64,000 nt of DNA. Origin: Hoeflea sp. 108 (lineage in GTDB: Bacteria; Pseudomonadota; Alphaproteobacteria; Rhizobiales; Rhizobiaceae). Positions 8,265-17,407 of the stretch are shown piece by piece (positions within the stretch are counted from its first letter, which is position 1; each line of letters opens with the position of its first letter). A program made the position numbers and the translations under genes. The notes under the pieces were generated by a model that searched no databases, was not told the DNA's origin, and worked only from the letters and a program-made list of their open reading frames with translations. The stretch spans positions 124,001-188,000 of the forward strand of contig NZ_KB890024.1 of the NCBI RefSeq assembly GCF_000372965.1, written 5' to 3'.

Positions 8265-9104
8265 ATGAGCAAGGCTGCCTCTTCCCTGCCGCGCACCATC
8301 GGCGCACATGCGGTGCTTCTCACCTACACCGCGATCGCGCTGTTCCCGGTGATCGTCATCGTCATCAACTCGTTCAAGTCGCGCGCGGCCATCTTCCGCT
8401 CGCCGCTGGCCCCGCCGACGGCCGAGACCTTCGACCTCATCGGCTACAAGACGGTGATGGCCCAGGGCGATTTCTTCCTCTATTTCCAGAACAGCCTGAT
8501 CGTCACCGTCGCCTCGCTGTTCTTCGTGCTGCTGTTCGGCGCCATGGCGGCGTTCGCACTGTCGGAATACCGCTTCAAGGGCAACACCATGATGGGCCTC
8601 TATCTGGCCCTCGGCATCATGATCCCGATCCGCCTGGGCACGGTTGCCATCCTGCAGCTGATGGTGGCGTCCGGCCTGGTCAACACGCTGACGGCACTGA
8701 TCCTGGTCTACACCGCGCAAGGCCTGCCGCTCGCCGTCTTCATCCTGTCCGAGTTCATGAAACAGGTGTCGGACGACCTGAAGAACGCCGGCCGCATCGA
8801 CGGGCTTAGCGAGTACCGCATCTTCTTCCGTCTCGTGCTGCCGCTGGTGCGCCCGGCAATGGCAACCGTCGCGGTCTTCACCATGATCCCGATCTGGAAC
8901 GACCTGTGGTTCCCGCTGATCCTGGCGCCGTCCGAGGCGACCAAGACCGTGACGCTCGGCGCCCAGGTGTTCATCGGCCAGTTCGTCACCAACTGGAACG
9001 CGGTTCTGGCAGCGCTGTCGCTGGCGATCCTGCCGGTCCTCATCCTCTATTTCTTCTTCTCGCGGCAGCTCATCCGCGGCATCACTTCCGGAGCAGTCAA
9101 GTGA
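8265..9104 (+). CDS. Sugar ABC transporter permease (MalG-like)
   Basis: Second inner-membrane permease, 279 residues, about six membrane segments. Its EAA loop reads DDLKNAGRIDGLSEYRIFFR, with the conserved glycine and the LPL that follows. The opening hydrophobic segment (residues 15-35) is followed by NSFKS, typical of MalG-like subunits. The stop overlaps the GTG of the oxidoreductase gene. Confidence 0.92.
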   Translation: MSKAASSLPRTIGAHAVLLTYTAIALFPVIVIVINSFKSRAAIFRSPLAPPTAETFDLIGYKTVMAQGDFFLYFQNSLIVTVASLFFVLLFGAMAAFALSEYRFKGNTMMGLYLALGIMIPIRLGTVAILQLMVASGLVNTLTALILVYTAQGLPLAVFILSEFMKQVSDDLKNAGRIDGLSEYRIFFRLVLPLVRPAMATVAVFTMIPIWNDLWFPLILAPSEATKTVTLGAQVFIGQFVTNWNAVLAALSLAILPVLILYFFFSRQLIRGITSGAVK

Positions 9105-10165
9105 CCACTGAAAAGCCTCTTCGCGTCGTCGTCGCCGGCCTCGGCAATATGGGCCGCAGCCACGCGCTCGCCTACCACAACAACCCGGGCTTCGAGATCG
9201 CGGCCCTCGTCAACCGCTCGGATGTGGCGCTGCCTGCAGGCATGGAAGGCTACGGCATCCAGCGCTCCTTCGAGGGCGCCATCCGCGAGCTGAAGCCAGA
9301 CGTTGCCTCGATCAACACCTATTCCGACAGCCATGCCGATTATGCCGTCATGGCGCTGGAGGCGGGCTGCCATGTCTTCCTCGAGAAGCCGCTGGCAACG
9401 ACCGTCGCCGATGCCGAACGTGTCGTCGCTGCCGCCAAGGCCAATGGCCGCAAGCTGGTGATCGGCTACATCCTGCGCCATCACCCCTCGTGGATGCGGC
9501 TGATCGGCGAAGCGCGTGCGCTCGGCGGTCCCTACGTGTTCCGCATGAACCTCAACCAGCAGTCCTCGGCCCACAAGTGGGACACCCACAAGCAGCTGAT
9601 GAAGACGACCTCGCCGATCGTCGACTGCGGCGTGCACTATCTCGACGTCATGTGCCAGATCACCGACGCCGACCCGGTGGAGGTGCGCGGCATGGGACTG
9701 CGCATGACCGACGAGATCGCGCCCGACATGTACAATTATGGCCACCTGCAGGTGCTGTTCGCCGATGGTTCGGTCGGCTGGTACGAAGCCGGCTGGGGCC
9801 CGATGATGTCGGAGACGGCCTTCTTCGTGAAGGACGTCATCTCGCCCAAGGGCAGCGTCTCGATCGTCGTCAACGAAGCCGCCACCAAGTCGGACGACGT
9901 CGACGCCCACACCAAGACCAACATGATCCGGGTGCACCGCGCCGCCCTCGGCGCCGACGGCAACTTCGTCCACGCCGACGAGGACCTGTCGATGAAGGAC
10001 GAGCCCGGCCACCAGGGGCTGTGCGACCGCGAGCAGGCCTTCGTGCTGAAGGCCATCCGCGAAGACATCGACCTGACCCGCCACATGGCGGATGCCGTCA
10101 AATCGCTGCGCGTGTGCCTTGCCGCGGACGAAAGCGTCCGCACCGGCCAGCCAGTCAAGCTTTAA
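9101..10165 (+). CDS. Gfo/Idh/MocA-family oxidoreductase
   Basis: NAD(P)-dependent sugar oxidoreductase of 354 residues. The N-terminal Rossmann motif is VVVAGLGNMGRSHA, the EKPLATT lysine block lies near residue 95, and an IVDCGVHYLDVM histidine segment is about 175-190. The GTG start overlaps the permease stop by 4 bp and follows a GGAG site at 9090-9093. It sits between transporter genes, so it probably modifies the imported sugar before or beside phosphorylation. Substrate unknown; the family is confident. Confidence 0.87.
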   Translation: MTTEKPLRVVVAGLGNMGRSHALAYHNNPGFEIAALVNRSDVALPAGMEGYGIQRSFEGAIRELKPDVASINTYSDSHADYAVMALEAGCHVFLEKPLATTVADAERVVAAAKANGRKLVIGYILRHHPSWMRLIGEARALGGPYVFRMNLNQQSSAHKWDTHKQLMKTTSPIVDCGVHYLDVMCQITDADPVEVRGMGLRMTDEIAPDMYNYGHLQVLFADGSVGWYEAGWGPMMSETAFFVKDVISPKGSVSIVVNEAATKSDDVDAHTKTNMIRVHRAALGADGNFVHADEDLSMKDEPGHQGLCDREQAFVLKAIREDIDLTRHMADAVKSLRVCLAADESVRTGQPVKL

Positions 10166-10181
10166 CGGGAAGGAACCTCCT

Positions 10182-11180
10182 GTGGGATCTCTCAAGATCG
10201 AAAATGTGAAGAAGTCCTTTGGTCCGGTCGACGTGCTCAAGGGCATCGACCTCGACGTCAAGGACGGTGAGTTCGTCGTCTTCGTCGGCCCGTCGGGCTG
10301 CGGCAAGTCCACCCTGCTGCGCATCGTCGCCGGCCTCGAGGATGCCACCTCCGGCAACCTCTTGATCGACGGTCAGCGCGTCAACAATGTGCCGCCGGCC
10401 AATCGTGGCATCGCCATGGTGTTCCAGACCTACGCGCTCTACCCGCATCTGACGGTGCGCGACAATATGGGCCTCGGCCTCAAGCAGGCCGGCACGCCGG
10501 CGGCCGAGATCGACAAGCGCATCGCCACGTCTTCAGCCATGCTGTCGCTGGAGCCCTATCTCAAGCGCCGTCCTGCCGAACTGTCAGGTGGTCAGCGTCA
10601 GCGCGTCGCCATCGGCCGCGCCGTAGTGCGCGAGCCCAAGCTGTTCCTGTTCGACGAGCCGCTGTCGAACCTCGATGCCGCACTTCGCGTCAACACCCGC
10701 CTTGAGATCGCCCAGCTGCATAACCGGCTGAAGTCGACGATGATCTACGTCACCCACGACCAGGTCGAGGCGATGACGCTGGCCGACCGGATCGTGGTGC
10801 TGAACGCCGGCCGGGTCGAGCAGGTCGGTGCGCCGATGGAGCTCTACAACAAGCCGGCCAATCTCTTCGTCGCCGGCTTCATCGGTTCGCCCAAGATGAA
10901 TTTCATCGACGGCGCCCGCCTCGGCGAGACCGTCAAGACGGTCGGCGTCCGCCCCGAGCACATCTCGGTCAGCCAGACCGACGGCGCCTGGAAGGGCACG
11001 GTCGTCCATGCCGAGCATCTCGGCGCCGACACCAACGTCTTCCTGGAAACCGAGAAGGCCGGCCTCATCACCATCCGCCTGTTCGGCGAATACCAGACCG
11101 GCCCGGGCGCCACGCTTTACGCCACGCCCGACGCGGCACGCACCTATCGCTTTGGCGAGGATGGACGAGTGGCGGGCTGA
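10182..11180 (+). CDS. Sugar ABC transporter ATP-binding protein (UgpC/MsmK-like)
   Basis: Cytosolic ATPase of 332 residues. Walker A is GPSGCGKST (about 37-45), the signature is LSGGQRQRVAIGRAVV, Walker B is LFLFDEPLSNLD, and the H-loop is YVTHDQ. The C-terminal regulatory OB-like domain contains GVRPEHI, typical of CUT1 carbohydrate importers. The GTG at 10182 follows AAGGAA; upstream in-frame sequence belongs to the oxidoreductase. It completes the transporter and is the last gene of the rightward operon. Confidence 0.93.
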   Translation: MGSLKIENVKKSFGPVDVLKGIDLDVKDGEFVVFVGPSGCGKSTLLRIVAGLEDATSGNLLIDGQRVNNVPPANRGIAMVFQTYALYPHLTVRDNMGLGLKQAGTPAAEIDKRIATSSAMLSLEPYLKRRPAELSGGQRQRVAIGRAVVREPKLFLFDEPLSNLDAALRVNTRLEIAQLHNRLKSTMIYVTHDQVEAMTLADRIVVLNAGRVEQVGAPMELYNKPANLFVAGFIGSPKMNFIDGARLGETVKTVGVRPEHISVSQTDGAWKGTVVHAEHLGADTNVFLETEKAGLITIRLFGEYQTGPGATLYATPDAARTYRFGEDGRVAG

Positions 11181-11234
11181 GGATTGATGCTGCGACGCGG
11201 CGCGGGCGGTAGTCGCCTTTCTCCGGAGAGGGGG

Positions 11235-12968
11235 CTACCTCGCCCGTAGTCGCAAGGTAGCAATCATATCCACGCCGCCATTCCCAAGCACCACTCCAAA
11301 CATCTCCGCCGCCTGCTCGCGCGTGTAGTAGCCAAGCCCGACATCGCGCAGCACCAGTTCGGGATCGCGCTCCAGCGGGCTGCCGTATCCGCCGCCGCCG
11401 GGCGTGCCGACCAGCACGCGGTCGCCGGCTTTCAGCGGAATGTCCTGTTCTTTCGACAGATGCGGCGGCACATGCTGCTGCCCGTCGCGAAACACCGTGA
11501 CCATGTTCACTGCGCCATTCTGACCACCCAAAGCGCCTTGGGGCCCGTAGCGGCCGTGGTCCATGACGAAGGAGGCGCGTGCCTCGCCGCGCAACAGTTC
11601 GATCTCGTAGGCCAGGCCGAAGCCGCCGCGCTGCCTGCCGGCGCCGCCCGAGCCCTCGCGCAGGGCGTATTGGCGGTAGAGCACCGGATAGGCCTGCTCC
11701 ATGATCTCCACCGGTGGCGATTTCGAGATACCGATGGTCGAGCAGCCGTTGGACAGCCCGTCATGGCCTGAATTGCCACCGTAACCGCCGCCCGAGATCT
11801 GGTACATGACATAGTCGCGGCCGCGTGCCGGGTCGTTGCCGCCGAGCGCGAAATTGCCGCTGGAGCCTGCGGGGGCCGCCGTCACCTTGTCGGGTGCTGC
11901 CTGCACCATCGCCGCAAAGACCGCTTCGGCGATGCGCTGCGACACCTCCGCCGCGCAGCCGGAAACCGGGCGCGGGTACTTCGCGTCGAGAAAAGTTCCC
12001 TCCGGCCGCCTGACGATCAGGGGTTCGAAGGCCCCGGCGCTGATCGGCACGTCGGGGAAAATGTGGCGCATGGCGAGATAGACCGCCGACAGGGTCGTTG
12101 CCAGCACGCTGTTCATCGGTCCGGCGCAAGGCTTCGACGAGCCGGCGAAATCGAAGACCAGCGTGTCACCCTGTTTCTCCACCGAAAGGGCGATCGTCAG
12201 CGGCTCGTCAACCACGCCGTCGGAATCGACATAGGCCTTCGATTGCCAGCTGCCGTCGGGCAGGGCAGCGATATGCGCGCGCATCTGCTCCGCCGCGCGC
12301 CGGCGCAATTCGGCGATGGCCGCAGTCACAGTTTCATCGCCGTAGCGGTCGAGGATCGCGAGCAGCCGCTCCTGCCCGACATGAAGCGCTGCCGCCTGGG
12401 CCCTGATGTCGCCGATACGCTGGTCGGCAACCCTGATGTTCGAGCAGATGATGGCGTAGATTTCGGGGTCCAGCACCCCTTTCTTGAACAGTTTGACCGG
12501 CGGCAGCCGCAGCCCTTCCTGCTCGACGGCTGTGGCCGAGGCAGAAAATCCACCCGGCACCGAACCGCCGATGTCGGGCCAGTGGCCGGTGTTGGACAGC
12601 CAGCAGATGATCTTGCCCGCGCGCCACACCGGCATGGCAAAACGCACGTCCATCAGATGCGTGCCGCCCAGATAGGGATCGTTGACGATGTAGATGTCGC
12701 CTTGCTCGGGCGGCAGCACGCGGCCGTCCGATATCATCTCGATGATCGTCTTGGTCGAATGCTGCATGACGCCGACAAAGACGGGAAGCCCTTGCGATCC
12801 CTGCGCGATCAGCGAGCCGTCGATCGCCGAGTAGATGCCGTCCGAGCGGTCGTTGGCCTCGGCGATGACGGGCGAGAAAGCAGCGCGTGAGAAGGTCAGG
12901 TCCATCTCGTCGCAGGTCTGCTGCAGGGCAGCCTGGATGACGGAAAGGGTGATGGCGTCGAGGGTCAT
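11235..12968 (-). CDS. hyuB: Hydantoinase B/oxoprolinase family protein
   Basis: 577-residue HyuB-type subunit; with HyuA it forms an ATP-dependent hydrolase of cyclic amides such as N-methylhydantoin or 5-oxoproline. Marker blocks are IYIVNDPYLGGTHLMD, LSNTGHWPDIGGSVPG, and the C-terminal GDRVLVGTPGGGGYG. The start is ATG at 12968, behind GGCGGAG; the extension to 12998 has no better site. It follows hyuA by 58 bp on the same strand. Substrate cannot be read from sequence. Confidence 0.9.
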   Translation of the reverse strand: MTLDAITLSVIQAALQQTCDEMDLTFSRAAFSPVIAEANDRSDGIYSAIDGSLIAQGSQGLPVFVGVMQHSTKTIIEMISDGRVLPPEQGDIYIVNDPYLGGTHLMDVRFAMPVWRAGKIICWLSNTGHWPDIGGSVPGGFSASATAVEQEGLRLPPVKLFKKGVLDPEIYAIICSNIRVADQRIGDIRAQAAALHVGQERLLAILDRYGDETVTAAIAELRRRAAEQMRAHIAALPDGSWQSKAYVDSDGVVDEPLTIALSVEKQGDTLVFDFAGSSKPCAGPMNSVLATTLSAVYLAMRHIFPDVPISAGAFEPLIVRRPEGTFLDAKYPRPVSGCAAEVSQRIAEAVFAAMVQAAPDKVTAAPAGSSGNFALGGNDPARGRDYVMYQISGGGYGGNSGHDGLSNGCSTIGISKSPPVEIMEQAYPVLYRQYALREGSGGAGRQRGGFGLAYEIELLRGEARASFVMDHGRYGPQGALGGQNGAVNMVTVFRDGQQHVPPHLSKEQDIPLKAGDRVLVGTPGGGGYGSPLERDPELVLRDVGLGYYTREQAAEMFGVVLGNGGVDMIATLRLRAR

Positions 12969-13026
12969 GGCGTGGCTCCGCCGAACTCTTTCCAACACCC
13001 CTCATCCAAGCGCCCGGCGAACTGTT

Positions 13027-15129
13027 TCATCGCCGCACCTCGACAATGATGTTTCCATCCAGGTCCGACCGGGCTTGGTCACCGGGCTCCAGCACCGTTG
13101 TCGCGTCCATCTGCTCGATGATCGCAGGACCTTCGAGCGCGGCATCCAGCGGCAGTTTCTCGCGCTCGTAGACCGGCGTGTCGTGCCAGGTGCCTTCGAA
13201 CCAGACCGACCGGACCTCGCGCAACGCAGCTGCGAGCGTCGCTGCCCGCCCTGCCGGGTCGATCAACCGGCTGAGGTCGATGTCGGGGCGGACGCCGGTG
13301 ACAGAGGTGTTGAGATTGACCAGGTTGGCGCGGATTTCCGGGAGTTCGACCTTGAAGCGTGCGAAATAGGCCTTTTCAAACAGCTCCTGCAACACGGCGC
13401 GGGTGATGTCAGCCGATGGCAGCGGCACGTTGATGAGATGCGTCTGCCCCACAAACTGCATGTCGGTGGAATGGCTGACGCGAATGCTCTGGGGGCGGAT
13501 GGCTTCCTTGGCGATCAGCGCCTCGCCCTCGGCCCTGTGCCGGGCGAGCACAGCGCGCATGTGCGCCTCGTCGAGTGCCGCTACCGGCTGGTTGACGGTG
13601 TTGACGAAGTCGTGGCGCATGTCGGCCACCACGCAGCCCAGCGCGTTGGTGATGCCGGGGCGCGCCGGCACCAGCACCCTGGGCAGGCCGAGTTCGCGGG
13701 CGAGCGCCGAGGCATGCAGCGGCCCGGCGCCGCCGAAGGCAAACAGCGTGAAGTCGCGCGGGTCGTGGCCGCGCGACACCGACACCATGCGGATGGCGCC
13801 CGCCATCTTGATGTTGCCGAGCCTCAGCACCGCGCCTGCGGAGGCAACGCCGTCCAGCCCGGTCGCCTTGCCGATCCTGTCTTCGAAGATCTTGCGCACC
13901 GCCTCGACGGTTGCAGGGGTATCGACGGCGAGCAGCTTCTTTGGGTCGAGTCGCCCGAGCACCAGATTGGCGTCGGTGATCGTCGGCTCTGTGCCGCCGC
14001 GGCCATAACAGATCGGACCGGGATTGGCGCCGGCACTTTCCGGCCCGACCTGGATCAGCCCGGAAGCGTCGACACGCGCGATAGAGCCGCCGCCGGCCCC
14101 CACCGTATGCACCGCCACCATCGGCACGTGGATCGGCATCGCATATTCGATCTCGATTTCGTTCGACACCGCCGGCTCGGCATTGCGGATCAGCGCCACG
14201 TCTGTCGAGGTGCCGCCCATGTCGTAGGTGACGAGGTTTTGGAAACCGGCGCGGCGCCCTGTATAGGCGGCGGCGATGACGCCCGAGGCCGGGCCAGACA
14301 TCACGGTCTTGGCCGCTTCGCACGTCACGAAGCGGGCCGAGATCATGCCGCCATTGCCGTTCATGACAAGGAAGTCGCGGCCATAGCCGCGCGCCTCCAG
14401 CTCCTGCCCCAGCCGCCCGACATAACGCTTGAGGATCGGCTGCACAGCGGCGTTTACCGAGGCGGTTACCCCGCGCTCGAATTCGCGCGCCTCCGACAGC
14501 AGCGAATGACCCGTCGTGATGTGGCCGCTGGGCCAGGTCTCCGCGGCGATCTCGGCCGCCCGGCGCTCATGCGCGGGGTTGGCGTAGGCATGCAGGAAAT
14601 GGATGACCAATGCCTCGCAGTCGGCGTCGAGCAAGCGGCGCACAGCGTCCCTTACTTCGCCTTCGTCGAGTGGCGTGCGCACCTGGCCCGAGGCCTCGAT
14701 CCGCTCGCTCACCTCCAGCCTGAGGTCGCGGGGGATGACGGGCACGAAGGTGCCGGTCATGCCATAGGCCTGTGGCCGGGTGCGGCGCCCGAGTTCGATC
14801 ACGTCGCGAAAGCCGCGCGTGGTGATCATGCCCGTGCGTGCAAGCCGGCGCTCCAGCACGGCATTGGTGGTGGTGGTCGTGCCGTGGACGATCAGGTCGA
14901 TGCCGGCGATCGGAAAGCCGGTCTGCTCCAGCGCCGACATCACGCCATACGCCTGGTTTTCGACCGTGGTGGGTGTCTTGGCGATGCGGACCGAACCGCC
15001 ATTGGCGCCGTCGAGAAGCAGCAGGTCGGTGAACGTCCCTCCGACGTCAATCCCCGCCACGACGTCTCCCGCCCCCGCGGGAATTTTCTCGACCATGGAC
15101 AAAACCCGAAACGAACGGACTACGTTCAT
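13027..15129 (-). CDS. hyuA: Hydantoinase A/oxoprolinase family protein
   Basis: 700-residue HyuA-type subunit carrying the sugar-kinase/actin-like ATP fold. The N-terminal phosphate loop is GIDVGGTFTDLL, followed by HGTTTTTNAVLER, the mid-protein TYDMGGTSTDVAL, and GAGGGSIARVD. It partners HyuB downstream. The start is uncertain: ATG at 15129 gives eleven extra residues compared with ATG at 15096, and neither has a strong ribosome site. The gene diverges from the ferredoxin reductase across an AT-rich 171-bp region. It may serve hydantoin, oxoproline or another lactam. Confidence 0.9.
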   Translation of the reverse strand: MNVVRSFRVLSMVEKIPAGAGDVVAGIDVGGTFTDLLLLDGANGGSVRIAKTPTTVENQAYGVMSALEQTGFPIAGIDLIVHGTTTTTNAVLERRLARTGMITTRGFRDVIELGRRTRPQAYGMTGTFVPVIPRDLRLEVSERIEASGQVRTPLDEGEVRDAVRRLLDADCEALVIHFLHAYANPAHERRAAEIAAETWPSGHITTGHSLLSEAREFERGVTASVNAAVQPILKRYVGRLGQELEARGYGRDFLVMNGNGGMISARFVTCEAAKTVMSGPASGVIAAAYTGRRAGFQNLVTYDMGGTSTDVALIRNAEPAVSNEIEIEYAMPIHVPMVAVHTVGAGGGSIARVDASGLIQVGPESAGANPGPICYGRGGTEPTITDANLVLGRLDPKKLLAVDTPATVEAVRKIFEDRIGKATGLDGVASAGAVLRLGNIKMAGAIRMVSVSRGHDPRDFTLFAFGGAGPLHASALARELGLPRVLVPARPGITNALGCVVADMRHDFVNTVNQPVAALDEAHMRAVLARHRAEGEALIAKEAIRPQSIRVSHSTDMQFVGQTHLINVPLPSADITRAVLQELFEKAYFARFKVELPEIRANLVNLNTSVTGVRPDIDLSRLIDPAGRAATLAAALREVRSVWFEGTWHDTPVYEREKLPLDAALEGPAIIEQMDATTVLEPGDQARSDLDGNIIVEVRR

Positions 15130-15300
15130 GTGCCAGTTTGGAAAGGCGTTTTAAGCCAAAACCTTGACGTTCATATCATTTGTATACTAATTAATAGGCC
15201 CGACAAGGCCCCTGAATTTGCCTGTATTTCCGCAGCGCGCCGGAAGAAAATCACCGCCGCGCCGACGAGCATGACTGCCGCCCGCTGGCGAGAGGTTGAT
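15130..15300. promoter_or_regulatory. Divergent hyuA / ferredoxin reductase promoter region
   Basis: This 171-bp gap is AT-rich around 15165-15195. On the plus strand a TTGACG (15164-15169) is present, followed by TATACT/CTAATT-like sequence at 15183-15192. The spacings are imperfect, so I mark the region but not exact promoter elements. Confidence 0.35.
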
Positions 15301-16128
15301 ATGAATAGCCAAGTTGCGCTGGACACGGCAGAGGCCAAGCCGCTGCAGTTCCCTATTCCGGCAAATGTATACGCCGAGACAGTGGTGTCGGTGAAGCATT
15401 ATACCGACCGCCTCTTTGCCTTCCGCGTGACCCGTCCGCAGTCGCTGCGCTTCCGCTCGGGCGAATTCGTCATGATCGGCCTGCCCAATGCCGAGAAGCC
15501 GGTCTACCGCGCCTATTCGGTGGCGAGCCCCTCCTGGGACGACGAGCTCGAATTCTTCTCGATCAAGGTGCCTGACGGTCCGCTGACTTCGGAGCTGCAG
15601 AAGATCCAGCCGGGCGACACCATCCTGATCCGCCAGAAGGCCACCGGCACGCTGGTGCTTGATGCGCTCACCCCGGGCAAGCGCGTGTTCATGATCTCCA
15701 CCGGCACCGGCATCGCGCCCTTCGCGAGCCTGCTGCGCGACCCCGACACCTATGAGCGTTTCGAACAGGTCGTGCTGACCCACACCTGCCGCGACGTCGC
15801 CGAACTGGCCTATGGCCAGGAACTGGTCGCCAATCTCGAGAGTGATCCGCTGATCGGCGAGCTGACCCATGGCCGCGTCACGCTCTACAATTCGACGACG
15901 CGTGAAGAGTCCGAGCGCATGGGCCGCATCACTGCGCTGATCTCGTCGGGCAAGTTCTTCAGCGATCTCGGCATCGACAAGTTCGATCCCGAGACCGACC
16001 GCATCATGATCTGCGGCTCGATGCACATGCTCAAGGACGTCAAGGAACTGGCCGAAAGCCTCGGTTTCGTCGAGGGTTCGCTCAACGAGCCCGGCACCTT
16101 CGTCGTCGAGCGTGCTTTCGTCGGCTGA
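15301..16128 (+). CDS. fpr: Ferredoxin-NADP+ reductase
   Basis: FAD-containing reductase of 275 residues that exchanges electrons between NADPH and ferredoxin or flavodoxin; subclass I bacterial type. The FAD-binding block is YRAYSVASPSWDDELEFF, the NADP-binding block is MISTGTGIAPFASLLRDP, and the C terminus is EPGTFVVERAFVG, as in alphaproteobacterial Fpr proteins. The ATG at 15301 follows a GAGAGG site five bases upstream. A very long in-frame extension upstream, antisense to hyuAB, is spurious. Roles in oxidative-stress defence or Fe-S supply are known for the family. Confidence 0.95.
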   Translation: MNSQVALDTAEAKPLQFPIPANVYAETVVSVKHYTDRLFAFRVTRPQSLRFRSGEFVMIGLPNAEKPVYRAYSVASPSWDDELEFFSIKVPDGPLTSELQKIQPGDTILIRQKATGTLVLDALTPGKRVFMISTGTGIAPFASLLRDPDTYERFEQVVLTHTCRDVAELAYGQELVANLESDPLIGELTHGRVTLYNSTTREESERMGRITALISSGKFFSDLGIDKFDPETDRIMICGSMHMLKDVKELAESLGFVEGSLNEPGTFVVERAFVG

Positions 16129-16166
16129 CGCCTTTCTCCGCGCCGGATCGCAAGGCGGTTCGGCGA

Positions 16167-16184
16167 TTTGACCATCCGGTCAAA
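16167..16184. promoter_or_regulatory. RutR-like palindrome upstream of deoC
   Basis: TTTGACCATCCGGTCAAA has perfect 7-bp arms around ATCC. It matches the TTGACCA-N2-TGGTCAA operator described for the TetR-family pyrimidine regulator RutR at all but one position. It lies about 150 bp before deoC. Binding by a RutR homologue encoded elsewhere is inferred. Confidence 0.5.
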
Positions 16185-16332
16185 ATAACGCTGCGCCGTT
16201 TCGATTTTTCGTCTATCTTCCGCCCCGAGGACTCGTGGAGCACGGCTGCACGGGTTATTCTTTGTTGTGCCGCGCCAAGCGGCGCCTGAGATGTTACGCC
16301 GAAAACAAGGCGTACGGAGGAAAGGCAGTCAG

Positions 16333-17379
16333 ATGAGCGGCAAGCCGCGCGAAGCCGAAATGCAGTCTTCAGCCACGGTGACGCCGTTGCCTTCGCGCCT
16401 GGCTGCGAACGCGGCCGAGACGCACGCCATTGCCCGCAATCCCGGCATGGCGCTGGATCTGGGTTTTCTGGAATCGATGCGCAGTATCAACCGCTCGGCG
16501 CTGGAGCGACGGGTCGGCACACTGACCAAACGACGCTCGATCAAGGCCGACAACCAGGCGGCGTGGCTGTTGCGGTCGATCTCTTTGATGGACCTGACGA
16601 CGCTCAACTCCAACGACACCGACGAGCGTGTACGGCGGCTCTGCGCCAAGGCGCTGAACCCGCTGCGGCGCGATCTTGTCGAGGCGCTCGGGCTGGGCGA
16701 AGTGGTGATCCGCCCGGCGGCGGTCTGCGTCTACCATCCGTTTGTGGCGACGGCCGTCGAGGCGGTGAAGGGTTCGGGCATCCATGTCGCGGCGGTGTCG
16801 ACGGCTTTCCCGCATGGCCTGGCGCCCTTGTCGACGCGTCTCGCCGAGATCGAGGCGTCGGTCGCCGACGGCGCCGACGAGATCGACGTCGTCATTCCGC
16901 GTGGGCTGGTATTCGGTGCCAGGTGGCAGGAACTCTATGACGAGATCAAGCAGATGCGTGCTGCCTGCGGCGAGGCGCATCTGAAGGTCATCCTCGGCAC
17001 CGGCGATCTGGCGACCTTGCGCAATGTGACGCTCGCTTCGATGGTGGCGATGATGGCGGGCGCCGACTTCATCAAGACCTCGACCGGCAAGGAAAGCGTC
17101 AATGCGACGCTGCCCGTCGGCCTCGCCATGGTCAGGGCCATCCGCGCCTATCACGAGCAGACCGGTTATCTCATCGGCTTCAAGCCGGCCGGCGGCATCT
17201 CGACGGCCAAGGTCTCGCTCGACTGGCTTATCCTGATGAAGGAAGAACTCGGCCGGCCGTGGCTCGAACCCGAACTGTTCCGCTTCGGCGCGTCGAGCCT
17301 TCTGACCGACATCGAACGCCAGCTCGAGCACCATGTCAGCGGCCGCTACTCGGCCAACCACCGCCACGCTATGGCGTGA
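16333..17379 (+). CDS. deoC: Deoxyribose-phosphate aldolase
   Basis: Class I aldolase that splits 2-deoxyribose-5-phosphate into glyceraldehyde-3-phosphate and acetaldehyde in deoxynucleoside catabolism. The 348-residue length fits the long DeoC subgroup. Motifs are the LTTLNSNDTDERV start of the barrel, VCVYHPFV, DEIDVVIPRG, and the Schiff-base segment DFIKTSTGKESVNAT, where the lysine of KTSTGK is catalytic. GFKPAGGIST follows. The ATG at 16333 is preceded by GGAGGAAAGG. The aldehyde dehydrogenase downstream would oxidise the acetaldehyde formed. Confidence 0.95.
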   Translation: MSGKPREAEMQSSATVTPLPSRLAANAAETHAIARNPGMALDLGFLESMRSINRSALERRVGTLTKRRSIKADNQAAWLLRSISLMDLTTLNSNDTDERVRRLCAKALNPLRRDLVEALGLGEVVIRPAAVCVYHPFVATAVEAVKGSGIHVAAVSTAFPHGLAPLSTRLAEIEASVADGADEIDVVIPRGLVFGARWQELYDEIKQMRAACGEAHLKVILGTGDLATLRNVTLASMVAMMAGADFIKTSTGKESVNATLPVGLAMVRAIRAYHEQTGYLIGFKPAGGISTAKVSLDWLILMKEELGRPWLEPELFRFGASSLLTDIERQLEHHVSGRYSANHRHAMA

Positions 17380-17407
17380 GCAGCTAGACCTGGCCATGCC
17401 GAGTTCT

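Noticed and set aside
11203..11246. Terminator between the sugar ATPase gene and hyuB.
   Set aside because: CGGGCG-GTAG and CTAC-CT-CGCCCG can pair, but the stem is bulged, runs into the hyuB stop codon and has no T-run.
12835..16128. A 1097-codon open frame on the plus strand antisense to hyuB and hyuA.
   Set aside because: It is a by-product of GC-rich codon bias opposite two well-supported genes. Only its last 275 codons (ferredoxin reductase from 15301) show family motifs and a ribosome-binding site.
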